From Microgenomates group bacterium Gr01-1014_7 (lineage in GTDB: Bacteria > Patescibacteriota > Microgenomatia > Daviesbacterales > UBA10151), in NCBI GenBank assembly GCA_007376405.1, contig VMGD01000007.1:1-53156 (forward strand): a DNA stretch of 53,156 nucleotides, read 5' to 3'. Each line of letters opens with the position of its first letter. Position 1 is the stretch's first letter. A program made the position numbers and the translations under genes. Positions 35,307 to 44,092 of this stretch are shown one piece after another. Under the pieces are notes generated by a model, which saw only the letters and a list, made by a program, of their open reading frames with translations, had not been told where the DNA came from and ran no database searches.

Positions 35307-38300
35307 ATGGGCGTTGAAAGTAGCAGTTCAGGTGAGCTAAATGTGCCTCCAACACATGAGGAGGCCCTTAATGCTGCGCTGGATTTGGTAAGAAAACCTG
35401 CAGGCGCTGCTGGGCCGGTTCACCAACCCGGAATTACTACTGCAAGTGTTGCACCGGAAATAAGAGGAGAAACTGTAGGCGGGTCCTCGGAGCCTCAATC
35501 GTTCAATGATGACTGGCCGTCACCTGATGAGGATGGGCCTCCAACGCCGGCATCACCTGCCGGAGCTGATGTAACATCGGAACCTGCAGTAGCTAACAGG
35601 CCGGTAAACATTTTATCCGGAGAAGAAGAAAGGAGAGTTAGACAAGAGAACATTGATTTTTATAGAAATGAAGTAGACAAACGTATTAGCGCTTTTCAGC
35701 AGGGTAATCTTCATATGGAAAGCCTGACTAGTTTTCTTCCCTGGGATTTAGTTCTTTCCAGATATGAGGCAGGAAGCCAGGAATTGGAGGATGCCTTTGC
35801 CAGAGTAAGAAATGTGCTTACACCTGAAGAATTTGAAAGAATTCAGGGACTGTTTTATGAAAATATTGCTTCTTTGATAAACGTGATAGAGTTTACGTCT
35901 TCTGGTCTCCCAGGGGGATGGGGGCTTTTGCCGGGTGATGCCGGATGGCTGGACCAGTACAGAAGGGATATTATTGCGCATCCTGAACGGGGAATTAAAA
36001 TCACCAATGATGATGAAGAGTGGAATAAATGGGTAGCAAATCCTGTCCAGACCCTGGCTACTGCTCCAAGATCCGGAATTACTACTGCTAGCGTTCCACC
36101 TGCACGAGAATTACCAGTCTTACCAACGGAGTTGGCTGATTTTGAAGCCTTAAGGGCCTCGGGTGATTTAATTCCATTAGACCCTCGAGCAGACCCGGTA
36201 AACTTTGGACCAGAATCAGCTGAACCTGCAGGTTCTGGATTGCCCGGAGATGAAGCAGGAACAGCAGATACTGCTGCAGCCAGTACCCCGGCCCGGCCTT
36301 TAACAGATGAAAATGAACAGCGAAATACTGAAATAACACAAGGAAGAGAATTGGTGCAGGAATGGATAGATGTATTTAAAAAACCGAGTAATGGGGCAGG
36401 GGGAAAGTTTTCAATTTTCCATCTCGAACATAATCAACTGGAAAGATTCCAGAGATTATTAGTATCAGCAAGATTTTCACCTGCTGAAGCTGTTGAAATT
36501 AGCAACCAAACCCAAGCCATTCTCATTCCTATAGAGTCTAGATATGTACAAGCGTCGTACAGATCTGATCTGGCATCTCTTATTAACGCTATAGAGCTAC
36601 CAGAAATTTATGGCAGGACATATAGAGCTGATGGTGGATGGTTGAATGAATGGAGGCAATACTTTATTGATAACCCGCAATTAGGGGTAGAAATTACTGT
36701 TAATGATGAGGATTGGAATAACTGGTTGGCAGATTTGGAAAAATCAGAAGTTATACCTGAAGGATATACAGGGCCAAGGACTCCGTGGAATACTCCGGTT
36801 GCGGAAAGAAGAATCAGTACGTCGGAGCTGGCAGAAATGTCAGGAAGCAGTGGAATGACAATAGAAGACAGGTCGGGAGAACTTGCCAGATCACTGCTTG
36901 AGCAAATAGATTTATACAGAGTTTTTGTACTGCAGGATCCAAAATTGCATGATGAATTCTACAGAATCCTTAATAACGGAACTCATCCGCAAAATTCTCA
37001 CCTTTTGGGATGGATGGAAGAAAGATACAGGAATTATTTAGATGATGGTCAATTTACCGGTGACAGAAGGGAATTTTTAGAAAATCAGGCTGAGTGGTGG
37101 TTATATGAAGAAATGCCTAATCTTATTTATAGATCAGGTGTTGGGCTTAATACTATCCTGATAAAAGGTAATTTAAGAGGTCTGCTTACACATGAGGAAT
37201 TCGTAAGAGTAGTAGTCCGGGTAAGGGATTTATATGAAATAAATTCTCCGGGCCAGGGTGCAGAGTGGTCTGAATTTTTCCGTGAAGTTCAGGGAAATCC
37301 TAACTGGATGCAGGCTGACCGAGAGGGAGACAGTGGCGTGGAACTAAGGGATACAATTCAAAAACTTTTGGATTTTGCTCATGAAGAGAGAATTGAAGGA
37401 AGATTGGAGATTAATGATTTATTAAACTTTGCAGAGTATGAACGTGGAATTTCCCCGGGGTTCAGGGACAGAAATGTAAAGGCTTTCGTAAATGAGTTGT
37501 TAGAAGAAAGAATTCCTGGAATAATTGTAGATCTGCAGCTGGGACCGGGTAATGATTTAATAGCTTCGCTACAAGAGATCCTGGAAGATAAGTTATATGC
37601 AAAAGTTGTTCACGGAGTCGCCCAAAGGCACCACAACTATATAAAGCAGCAAACAGTAGCAGGGCAAATACTAGCAGATGAAGACACACAAAAATTAGCT
37701 GAAATCTGGTCTAAGCTGGATCAGGAACTTCAAGAGAAACAATCTCAGAGAGGGTTTAGAGGTAAGGCTGGAAGAGCTTTTGCCGGGTTAAGAAGAGGTC
37801 AAAGGCCAGTTGCCCCGGAGCCGGCTGCAGTCGTAGCAGTTGAGCCTGTATCCCCTCAAGTCCAGGAACAAAGGCAAAGATTAAATACAATTTTATCACG
37901 AATGGAAGAAGCTAGAAGAAGTGGATGGGATGTGTGGACTTTAGAAGATATTGCACAAGTTCTAAGCAGAGAAGCTCAGGAGGTACGTGGGCGTCCCACT
38001 GATAGGTTTCAATTTTCCGGAAATGCAGAGGCCCTTGAGCAAGAAATAGTAGATACTTTTGTTGGTTCAGGATTTGGGTCGCAAGATAGAGGTTTAGAGA
38101 GTGTGGTTAGACGGCTGGAAGGTATTTTAGGTAGTGAAGCGAGTAAAACTATTATTGATCATTATAGAGCCAACCTGGATGCCGTTCAGAGTTATGCGGA
38201 TCTTCGGTCAGCTAGGGAAATAGAGCAAAGGTATAAACAACTTGAAGAGGATCTAAGATACAGATCAATTGATGAAACACAGCTACCACAAAGATTAGTG

Positions 38301-38423
38301 GCATTTGAAATGGTACCTAATGATAGAGTTCATGAGTTATTAAAAGAGTACTTGTCACTCAACCAATATCAAAGAGTTATGGAGCAGTTTTACCAATTGA
38401 TGGATGAAGAAGGAGGAAAGTAA
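35307..38423 (+). CDS. large unrecognised protein with a duplicated ~140-residue domain
   Basis: 1038 residues, no membrane segment, no signal peptide, no enzyme motif that I recognise. A Pro/Ala/Ser-rich N-terminus (1-100) leads to domain copy 1 (about 105-246, ending GGWGLLPGDAGWLDQYRRD and TNDDEEWNKWVANP). A disordered linker follows, then copy 2 (about 335-478, ending ADGGWLNEWRQYFIDNPQLG and VNDEDWNNWLADL). Both copies share YR..(I/L)ASLIN(V/A)IE. GITTASV(A/P)P precedes copy 1 and follows it. Residues about 520-1038 are mostly helical with many charged residues and may hold more diverged copies. I infer a cytoplasmic scaffold or a protein exported by an unknown route. The next gene starts behind it, using a GGAGG inside its last codons. 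Confidence 0.7.
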   Translation: MGVESSSSGELNVPPTHEEALNAALDLVRKPAGAAGPVHQPGITTASVAPEIRGETVGGSSEPQSFNDDWPSPDEDGPPTPASPAGADVTSEPAVANRPVNILSGEEERRVRQENIDFYRNEVDKRISAFQQGNLHMESLTSFLPWDLVLSRYEAGSQELEDAFARVRNVLTPEEFERIQGLFYENIASLINVIEFTSSGLPGGWGLLPGDAGWLDQYRRDIIAHPERGIKITNDDEEWNKWVANPVQTLATAPRSGITTASVPPARELPVLPTELADFEALRASGDLIPLDPRADPVNFGPESAEPAGSGLPGDEAGTADTAAASTPARPLTDENEQRNTEITQGRELVQEWIDVFKKPSNGAGGKFSIFHLEHNQLERFQRLLVSARFSPAEAVEISNQTQAILIPIESRYVQASYRSDLASLINAIELPEIYGRTYRADGGWLNEWRQYFIDNPQLGVEITVNDEDWNNWLADLEKSEVIPEGYTGPRTPWNTPVAERRISTSELAEMSGSSGMTIEDRSGELARSLLEQIDLYRVFVLQDPKLHDEFYRILNNGTHPQNSHLLGWMEERYRNYLDDGQFTGDRREFLENQAEWWLYEEMPNLIYRSGVGLNTILIKGNLRGLLTHEEFVRVVVRVRDLYEINSPGQGAEWSEFFREVQGNPNWMQADREGDSGVELRDTIQKLLDFAHEERIEGRLEINDLLNFAEYERGISPGFRDRNVKAFVNELLEERIPGIIVDLQLGPGNDLIASLQEILEDKLYAKVVHGVAQRHHNYIKQQTVAGQILADEDTQKLAEIWSKLDQELQEKQSQRGFRGKAGRAFAGLRRGQRPVAPEPAAVVAVEPVSPQVQEQRQRLNTILSRMEEARRSGWDVWTLEDIAQVLSREAQEVRGRPTDRFQFSGNAEALEQEIVDTFVGSGFGSQDRGLESVVRRLEGILGSEASKTIIDHYRANLDAVQSYADLRSAREIEQRYKQLEEDLRYRSIDETQLPQRLVAFEMVPNDRVHELLKEYLSLNQYQRVMEQFYQLMDEEGGK

Positions 38424-38427
38424 AACT

Positions 38428-40245
38428 ATGGCTGAGAATATTGGAGGTGTTGATTTTAGAGCAAGATGGACTCAGGATGCAAGAGCAGCAGCTATAGCTG
38501 ATCCAGCCCGCAGGGTTGCCATTTCTCTTCCCTCCCCTGCTTCGGCAGGTTCTGAAAGGTCAATGCGGGAGACGTTGTCTAGGCTGCCGGGGGAAGTTAC
38601 AAGCTTTAAAATTTTAGGTAAATCTGTTGGAGATTTGGGGAAAGAAGCTGCAATTTCCGGCACTGCAGGAGCATTACTGCGGATGGGCTTGGGTGCAACA
38701 GCAGGGGTTGCGGGGTTTACTGCCGTACCCGTTTGGGGAATAGCGGCTGCAGGAGGAGGTATTATGGGAGGGGTAAGAGAGCATTTCAAACGGACTAATG
38801 AAACCTGGGCCAGAATGAGGCAGGAACAAGGCAGAGAAGTACTAGGAGTAGTGAATAAAAAGCTGGGGAAAGGAGATACCCTAAAAGGCTTTTTTAATCC
38901 TGATCAGAAAAGAAGTATTACATTTGCAATAATGAGAGGGTCGGCTTTTGGAGGAGCCGGTAATGTAGCTGGTGGATGGGTTGCAGAAACAGCAGTGGGA
39001 CAAGCTGTTAAAGGAGTTTTTTCAGGAGTAGGAGAAGCTAAAGATGAATTTTTAGGAGGGGTAGGAGGGCTAAAGGATGCAATAGGCGCAGCGCGCAGTG
39101 CGGATACATCTGGTGGTGCAGCTGCAGCTACGCCAACTGAAACTCCAACTCCTACTGCGACATCGACTGCTACCCCAACCCCCACTGCTACTGAGGTTCC
39201 CAAAACTGCAACTGCACTACCTCCTTCCCCTACCGTTCAACCTACTCCAGCAGAAACTCAAACTTCTGTTCCTCATTCAATTCCTGAAGCACTCGGAAGA
39301 GGAATACCGTTTATAGGTAAGCCGTTAGATGCGGTAGCGGGAGGTTTTCATAATGTTGGTTTGAAAGCGCATGAAATAACAGGCTGGGGTTTAGATGCGG
39401 GAAAAACTTTTGTTGATCATAGTCAATACTTTAAAGGAAGAATGGAAATTACAGATAGTTCTCCTGACTGGGTTAAAAATATAAATAGTTTAGACGGAGA
39501 ATATGGGAGGGCTATCCAAGGAACTGTTGTTGAGAATCTACCGGAGCAGCGGGTGAAAGCACAAGAGATTGCTCACATAATTATGGATGAACGAGGTCAG
39601 CCATATTATACCTACCAGACAAACGCTATATCTAACCATATTCAACATATAATGGAGGATCAAGCCAATAAAGCCTTTGATTCTAACTTGCAAAGTTTGG
39701 TTGATCGTGGCGTGAACCTTAATGAGTTAACCCAGAAACAATTTGAGGAAATGATTAAAGAAGAAGGAAGAAAAAAGTTTGAGGAGTGGTTGAGAGATAA
39801 AGCTACAGATGATATTACTGAAGGTGTAAAAGCTATCCTTAATACGGAAGACCAAATTAAGCAGGTTTTAAGTCAGGGTCAGGGTTTGGTAGCTGAAGTT
39901 AGACCTGTTCCCGCTGGCACCAACGTTTTTGATGTAGTTGCCCCCCCTAATGCAGATACGGATATTGAATTTTTGAAAAAGATCATCCCTAATATGACAG
40001 CTAATATTGCTGCCAATGAGGGAGTACTTACGGGATGGTATTGGGAAGGTAATCCAGAGAGAGTTTACCCCGCATATTTGGGTGAACTTAACTATCTGAT
40101 GAAAAAAGCCGAAGAAGGAAATCTCGAAGCGTTATTAAGGTTAAAAGATGCTTTCAAGAGCGTACGCCCGAGTGATTCACAATTTAAAATGTTAACTCCT
40201 GAAGGAATAAAAAGGGTCTTAGAGATATTAAGGCAGTTAGGATAA
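38428..40245 (+). CDS. unrecognised protein with Gly/Ala-rich hydrophobic region and Thr/Pro linker
   Basis: 605 residues from the ATG at 38428; the track's ATG at 38404 lies inside the preceding gene, and GGAGG 12 nt before 38428 favours the later one. Residues about 70-120 are a Gly/Ala-rich hydrophobic stretch (ATAGVAGFTAVPVWGIAAAGGGIMGG) that could form a membrane hairpin. A second Gly-rich amphipathic part lies near 165-210. A Thr/Pro linker (TPTETPTPTATSTATPTPTA) of the kind seen in surface proteins follows. The C-terminal ~330 residues are helical (ITGWGLDAGKTFVDHSQYF, EEMIKEEGRKKFEEWLRDKA). The linker suggests that part of the protein is extracellular. Probably co-transcribed with its neighbours on both sides. 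Confidence 0.65.
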   Translation: MAENIGGVDFRARWTQDARAAAIADPARRVAISLPSPASAGSERSMRETLSRLPGEVTSFKILGKSVGDLGKEAAISGTAGALLRMGLGATAGVAGFTAVPVWGIAAAGGGIMGGVREHFKRTNETWARMRQEQGREVLGVVNKKLGKGDTLKGFFNPDQKRSITFAIMRGSAFGGAGNVAGGWVAETAVGQAVKGVFSGVGEAKDEFLGGVGGLKDAIGAARSADTSGGAAAATPTETPTPTATSTATPTPTATEVPKTATALPPSPTVQPTPAETQTSVPHSIPEALGRGIPFIGKPLDAVAGGFHNVGLKAHEITGWGLDAGKTFVDHSQYFKGRMEITDSSPDWVKNINSLDGEYGRAIQGTVVENLPEQRVKAQEIAHIIMDERGQPYYTYQTNAISNHIQHIMEDQANKAFDSNLQSLVDRGVNLNELTQKQFEEMIKEEGRKKFEEWLRDKATDDITEGVKAILNTEDQIKQVLSQGQGLVAEVRPVPAGTNVFDVVAPPNADTDIEFLKKIIPNMTANIAANEGVLTGWYWEGNPERVYPAYLGELNYLMKKAEEGNLEALLRLKDAFKSVRPSDSQFKMLTPEGIKRVLEILRQLG

Positions 40246-40250
40246 ATAAT

Positions 40251-40574
40251 ATGGATAATGTATTTAATGATTTTTTAGAAAATTTGGTTAATGAATGTTT
40301 GCAGGGGGCAAAGTTTGCTTATCTTTCGGAAAAGGATAAAAAGGAAATTGCACGCAAGCTGCGGGACCATTTTTATTCGGTAACTATTGATACTTTAGTT
40401 GATCAGTTATCAGATGAACAGATAAACCAAATAAAAGGCTTGGATCCAAAAGCTCCGGAAATGGAACAAAAAATGGCTGAATTTGCTGCCTCTATCCCCG
40501 GTTTTGCTTTTGTTTTGGAAGATAAATTAAAAATTGAAATGGACAAAATTCTCCAAACCGGACAAATTTCTTAA
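40251..40574 (+). CDS. small helical protein, DUF5663-like
   Basis: 107 residues, acidic and helical, with EKDKKEIARKLRDHFYSVTIDTLVDQLSDEQ resembling the DUF5663 family known from CPR genomes (from memory). An AGGA lies about 9 nt before the ATG, in the last codons of the preceding gene, 5 nt away. No catalytic motif. Gene order suggests that it works with the two large unknown proteins upstream. Its stop overlaps, tail to tail, that of a tiny membrane protein on the minus strand. Confidence 0.65.
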   Translation: MDNVFNDFLENLVNECLQGAKFAYLSEKDKKEIARKLRDHFYSVTIDTLVDQLSDEQINQIKGLDPKAPEMEQKMAEFAASIPGFAFVLEDKLKIEMDKILQTGQIS

Positions 40575-40675
40575 AAAGCGGACAGTAAGGGCAAAAGAGA
40601 AAAAAGAATAATTGCCAGCCCGGCAATCAGAGATAAAATTATCCAGAAAATTCTATATTTTTTTGAATACATCAT
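40571..40675 (-). CDS. 34-residue single-helix membrane protein (below the ORF-track cut-off)
   Basis: ATGATG at 40675-40670 opens a frame of 34 residues: a basic start (MMYSKKYR), one clean membrane helix (FWIILSLIAGLAIILFSLLP) and a stop at 40573-40571. GGAGG lies 12 nt upstream on the minus strand. The hydropathy, positive-inside start and ribosome-binding site make it a plausible small protein. It overlaps the convergent DUF5663-like gene by 4 nt. Function unknown. Confidence 0.45.
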   Translation of the reverse strand: MMYSKKYRIFWIILSLIAGLAIILFSLLPLLSAF

Positions 40676-40737
40676 GGTCGGCTTCGCCTCCAATTTCTAA
40701 TTACTAATTTCTAATTGACCTAACTAAAAAATACTTT

Positions 40738-41100
40738 CTATTTTACTTTCCTATAAATGGAATTAAAAATCAAGTTTAATTCTTTAGCTTCTGTCCATAA
40801 AGTTCTAGCTTCTTCGGTCATGCTGGGAACAGCAATTGCCATCATTCTTAGAAAATGTTTTGCTTCACGGGCTTCTTTCTTACAGATACCAATTTTGTGT
40901 TTAAAGTCGAGTTTACTCTCAGCGTCATCGGCCTCAGAGTAGTTTGCTCCCACACTAGTACCACACTTGACTAGTTGATTAATCAGAGGATGTGTTAGTG
41001 GACCTATGGGAATTTTCTGACAAAACTTGATAATTGCTTCCCCAAATTTTGCAGTCCTTTCTTCAAGATCAAATTTTTTGGTACTTGTATCATTAGACAT
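40738..41100 (-). CDS. four-helix-bundle protein (23S rRNA intervening-sequence family)
   Basis: 120 residues that fit the S23/four-helix-bundle family: RTAKFGEAIIKFCQKIP, LINQLVKCGTSVGANYSEAD, FKHKIGICKKEAREAKHFLRMM. Members were first found inside 23S rRNA intervening sequences, but most, as here, are encoded elsewhere. The GANY.EA segment and the ..KEA.E...WL-like segment are the conserved parts. The role is not known. It lies behind tyrS on the same strand, separated by a 9-bp tandem repeat, in an AT-rich region. Confidence 0.85.
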   Translation of the reverse strand: MSNDTSTKKFDLEERTAKFGEAIIKFCQKIPIGPLTHPLINQLVKCGTSVGANYSEADDAESKLDFKHKIGICKKEAREAKHFLRMMAIAVPSMTEEARTLWTEAKELNLIFNSIYRKVK

Positions 41101-41110
41101 TATTTAGAAA

Positions 41111-41137
41111 TTAGGTTAATTAGGTTAATTAGGTTAA
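41111..41137. repeat. 9-bp tandem repeat at the end of tyrS
   Basis: Three perfect copies of TTAGGTTAA, followed by a diverged fourth. The tyrS stop codon (TTA on the plus strand, 41129-41131) is part of the third copy, so the last residues of TyrRS (KLTKLT) lie at or in the repeat. Confidence 0.8.
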
Positions 41138-42232
41138 TTTTGTTAACTTCTCTATTTCCTCCAAAGCCTTCCTTCTTTTTGGATCTTCAAAATAACGGCG
41201 TGCTGGTTCTAGTTTTTTAATTAACCATTCTGCCACAGCAGTTTTTAAATCCATGGGGTGCAATTTTTTGCTGGCATAATCTTTTTGCAATTCATTGAAT
41301 GAATTGTAAGTTACATTTCCCCCATGTTCCGGTTTTCTGGAAACTTGTAAAGTTCCGTTCTCTTCATAAAATACTAGATTTTTTGTCCAATCCAAAATTG
41401 GATTAAATGCTATTTCTCCTTCCGGGCAAAAAGCATTATTAACTTTTCTTTTGATTTCATCAGGATAATCATGAATAAAAACAGCAGAATCCGGTTTGGA
41501 TTTGCTCATTTTGGCTGCCTCAATATCTAAAACTTTTTTACCACTCTCATCTGTTGTGAAAACCGGTTGAAGTAATCCCAGGAGTAGATGATGATGAATA
41601 GCCACCGGTTTTCGCTCACCCAAATCCTGCGCAGATTCTCTTGCAACAACATGGACATTTCTCTGGTCAGTTCCGGCGTGGGCTATATTTGCCCCCAATG
41701 CAAAAATGTCGGCAGACTGCATAGCCGGATAAATAAGCATGGCAGTATCGGAGATTTCCGACTCTTTCCGCCCCATTATCGTTGTGGATCTGATCATCCT
41801 TGCTAAAGTTGTTGCTTTGGCAACTCTAACAACGTTAGCCCAATAGTCATTGCCCAGTTTTTCATAAAGGTCGCTGCCCAATACGAAATTAATCTTGTCC
41901 GGGTTCGCACCGGCACATAATGCTGCCGCTTTAAGAGCTTTTTCAAAGTATTCTCTTGCCAGCCTTTTTGCTGTTTCCAGCGTCCCATCGAGTTTTTTAT
42001 TAAGCCAGGTATGCCAGTCAGCAAGGAGAATTTGGATTTCAACTCCTGCGTCTTGTAGATCCTTAATTTTCTGCATGGTATAAACCCAGCCCATGTGACC
42101 TTTTCCTGAAATTTCAAAGCCAATGTAGTGGCGGAGTGGAATTCCTGAGTTGATCAAACTCTTTAACTCTTCCTCCGTTAAAACCTCTTCCAGATTTCTG
42201 GTAATTAAATTAAACTTTTCCTCATTTGTCAT
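41129..42232 (-). CDS. tyrS: tyrosyl-tRNA synthetase, archaeal/eukaryal type
   Basis: 367 residues. Similar throughout to archaeal TyrRS: YIGFEISGKGHMG (HIGH region), LLADWHTWLN, IYPAMQSADIFALGANIAHAGTDQRNVHVVARE, KMSKSKPDSAVFIHD (KMSKS) and NSFNELQKDYASKKLHPMDLKTAVAEWLIKKLEP. The bacterial C-terminal S4-like domain is absent. It charges tRNA-Tyr. The HIGH region reads GKGHMGWVYTM, whereas a broken copy at 44347 has the more usual GKVHLGTGLATM. The start is leaderless: TATAAT ends 6 nt before the ATG. It is divergent from an ABC transporter. Confidence 0.92.
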   Translation of the reverse strand: MTNEEKFNLITRNLEEVLTEEELKSLINSGIPLRHYIGFEISGKGHMGWVYTMQKIKDLQDAGVEIQILLADWHTWLNKKLDGTLETAKRLAREYFEKALKAAALCAGANPDKINFVLGSDLYEKLGNDYWANVVRVAKATTLARMIRSTTIMGRKESEISDTAMLIYPAMQSADIFALGANIAHAGTDQRNVHVVARESAQDLGERKPVAIHHHLLLGLLQPVFTTDESGKKVLDIEAAKMSKSKPDSAVFIHDYPDEIKRKVNNAFCPEGEIAFNPILDWTKNLVFYEENGTLQVSRKPEHGGNVTYNSFNELQKDYASKKLHPMDLKTAVAEWLIKKLEPARRYFEDPKRRKALEEIEKLTKLT

Positions 42233-42238
42233 AGTTCG

Positions 42239-42267
42239 ATTATATATTATCGTGCTAAAATAACCAA
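42239..42267 (-). promoter_or_regulatory. tyrS promoter
   Basis: Minus strand TTGGTT (42267-42262), a 17-nt spacer and TATAAT (42244-42239), 6 nt before the tyrS ATG. It overlaps the divergent ABC promoter completely, so only one should be occupied at a time. Confidence 0.6.
42253..42261 (+). promoter_or_regulatory. extended -10 of the ABC transporter gene
   Basis: TGCTAAAAT, ending 7 nt before the ATG at 42269. A diverged copy of this promoter and start (ATG now ATA) is found near 45010-45035. Confidence 0.5.
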
Positions 42268-42268
42268 T

Positions 42269-44089
42269 ATGTTTAAGTTTTTAAATGAGAAAAAAATGGA
42301 GAGGGTTAAGACTACCATTGTGACTTCATGGAGGTTGCTGGGTCTGCTTTGGAGTATTGATAAGTGGTTGCTTTTGGGGAATATGGCGGCGGTTTCCGTG
42401 CCGGCGGTTGTTCCTCTTTTGATTGGTTATATTTTTAAACTACTTATTGATCAGGTGGTATTAATTACTTCTGGAAAGCCCGCGGATAATCATTTGATAA
42501 TTCTGATAGTGGTTGCAGGATTTAGTACTTATGTTTTGCAAAGTTTGGCATTCTCCGCCCAGGACTACCTTGTCAGGTTAATCTATACAAAAGTTCCTGT
42601 TTCCTTATATAACATGATTTTACTGAAGGTTTCCAGTCTGGATATGGCTTATTTTGAAGATAGTGAATTTAAATCCACTCTGGAAAAGGCCAGGGATTCA
42701 TATACCTTCAGACCTTTAAATATGATGGATAATTTGCTTTTTACTTTTCAGGGGTTAATACAAATGATTGCGTCTTTGGCAGTTTTGGCATCCCTTAATT
42801 TGTTTTTAATTTTGCTGGTGATTTTGGTGGCTGTGCCGGAATTTCTAAACCGGGCCAGGCAATCCCAGCTTGCCTGGGGTATTTGGGATGCTAATTCCCC
42901 TTTCAGGAAAAAATTCTGGTATGTATCTTGGCTACTTCAAGAAAGAGATGCCATTAAAGAAATGAAGCTTTTTGCTCTTCCGCACCATTTTTTAGCAGAG
43001 CTTAAAGGTTTGCATGAGAAGTTTTATCAGGATAATAAAAAACTGGCTACCAAATATTTCGGCATTAATACTTTGTTTAATTTACTTGAAGGCTTTGCTT
43101 TTATTGGCATCCTTATATACATAATTTTTGAAACTATTGCCAAAAGATTAACTATTGGAGATATTAGCTACTATACTTCAGCAGCCACTAATTTCCAGAA
43201 TGCCATTGGTGGACTCTTTAGAAATGTGGTTAAACTTTTTGAGGGAAGCCTTTATATTGGTTCTATTTTTGAGGTTTTGGATGCCCAGCCTAAAATCAAG
43301 CAGATTGCAAATCCGGTCCGGTTAAATCTTAAGGGTCCACCGTTTATTGGATTTAAAAATGTTACCTTTTCATATCCGGGTACAAAGATTAAAGTACTGA
43401 AAAATTTTGATCTGACAATCAAACCGGGAGAAAAGATAGCGCTGGTTGGAGAAAACGGGTCAGGTAAAACTACCATCATTAAGCTTTTATGCAGGTTTTA
43501 TGATGTTTTGGAGGGAGAGATTTTAATTAACGGAAAAAATATTAAGGATTTAGATTTGAATGAGTGGTACAAAGCAGTCGGAGTTTTATTTCAGGATTTT
43601 GTTAAGTATGAATATAGCGCCAAGCAGAATATATTTTTCGGAAAGGTTTATGAAAAGATGAGCTTAGGAAAGATTATTGAGGCGGCAATATCTTCTGGTG
43701 CAGACCCAATGATTAGAAAATTGGAAAAAGGGTATGAACAAATGCTGGGCAGGACTTTTGAGGGTGGAGTGGAGCTTTCGGTCGGTCAGTGGCAGAAACT
43801 GGCCTTAGCCAGAGGGTTTTTTAGAAATGCCCCTATCTTGATTTTAGATGAGCCAACCGCCGCAATTGATGCTAAAGCCGAGGCGGAAATTTTTAATCGG
43901 GTTGAAAGGTTATCTAAGGATAAAACCGTAATTATTATTTCTCATCGATTTTCCACAGTCAGGAATGCGGACAAAATTTACGTGATTGAAAAGGGAAAAA
44001 TTATAGAATCGGGTTCTCATGAGCAGTTGATAGATTTAAACGGCCAATATGCCACACTTTTTAAACTTCAAGCCAAAGGCTACCGGTAA
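42269..44089 (+). CDS. ABC transporter, fused permease and ATPase (exporter half)
   Basis: 606 residues. The N-terminal permease has about six membrane helices (NMAAVSVPAVVPLLIGYIFKL and following). The C-terminal ATPase has Walker A LVGENGSGKTTIIKLL, a Q-loop (VLFQDFVKYEYSAKQNI), the signature ELSVGQWQKLALARGF (LSVGQ for LSGGQ), Walker B APILILDEPTAAID and a switch His (IIISHRFSTV). It is an exporter half-transporter that would dimerise; lipid, peptide or drug are possible cargoes and the sequence does not say which. The last 10 codons (LFKLQAKGYR) recur at 45432-45465 as the remnant of a lost second copy. Confidence 0.92.
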   Translation: MFKFLNEKKMERVKTTIVTSWRLLGLLWSIDKWLLLGNMAAVSVPAVVPLLIGYIFKLLIDQVVLITSGKPADNHLIILIVVAGFSTYVLQSLAFSAQDYLVRLIYTKVPVSLYNMILLKVSSLDMAYFEDSEFKSTLEKARDSYTFRPLNMMDNLLFTFQGLIQMIASLAVLASLNLFLILLVILVAVPEFLNRARQSQLAWGIWDANSPFRKKFWYVSWLLQERDAIKEMKLFALPHHFLAELKGLHEKFYQDNKKLATKYFGINTLFNLLEGFAFIGILIYIIFETIAKRLTIGDISYYTSAATNFQNAIGGLFRNVVKLFEGSLYIGSIFEVLDAQPKIKQIANPVRLNLKGPPFIGFKNVTFSYPGTKIKVLKNFDLTIKPGEKIALVGENGSGKTTIIKLLCRFYDVLEGEILINGKNIKDLDLNEWYKAVGVLFQDFVKYEYSAKQNIFFGKVYEKMSLGKIIEAAISSGADPMIRKLEKGYEQMLGRTFEGGVELSVGQWQKLALARGFFRNAPILILDEPTAAIDAKAEAEIFNRVERLSKDKTVIIISHRFSTVRNADKIYVIEKGKIIESGSHEQLIDLNGQYATLFKLQAKGYR

Positions 44090-44092
44090 ATT

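Noticed and set aside
34301-35340. Cys/Phe/Ser- or Leu-rich ORFs on both strands over the Pro-rich gene
   Set aside because: Shadows produced by the low-complexity and repeat content of the real gene on the minus strand.
40738-41100. Evidence for a nearby 23S rRNA intervening sequence
   Set aside because: The protein belongs to that family, but no rRNA sequence flanks it; the family is mostly found outside rRNA.
41111-41137. Short direct repeats as a CRISPR array
   Set aside because: The units are 9 bp without spacers. No array with regular spacers and no cas gene is present anywhere in the window.
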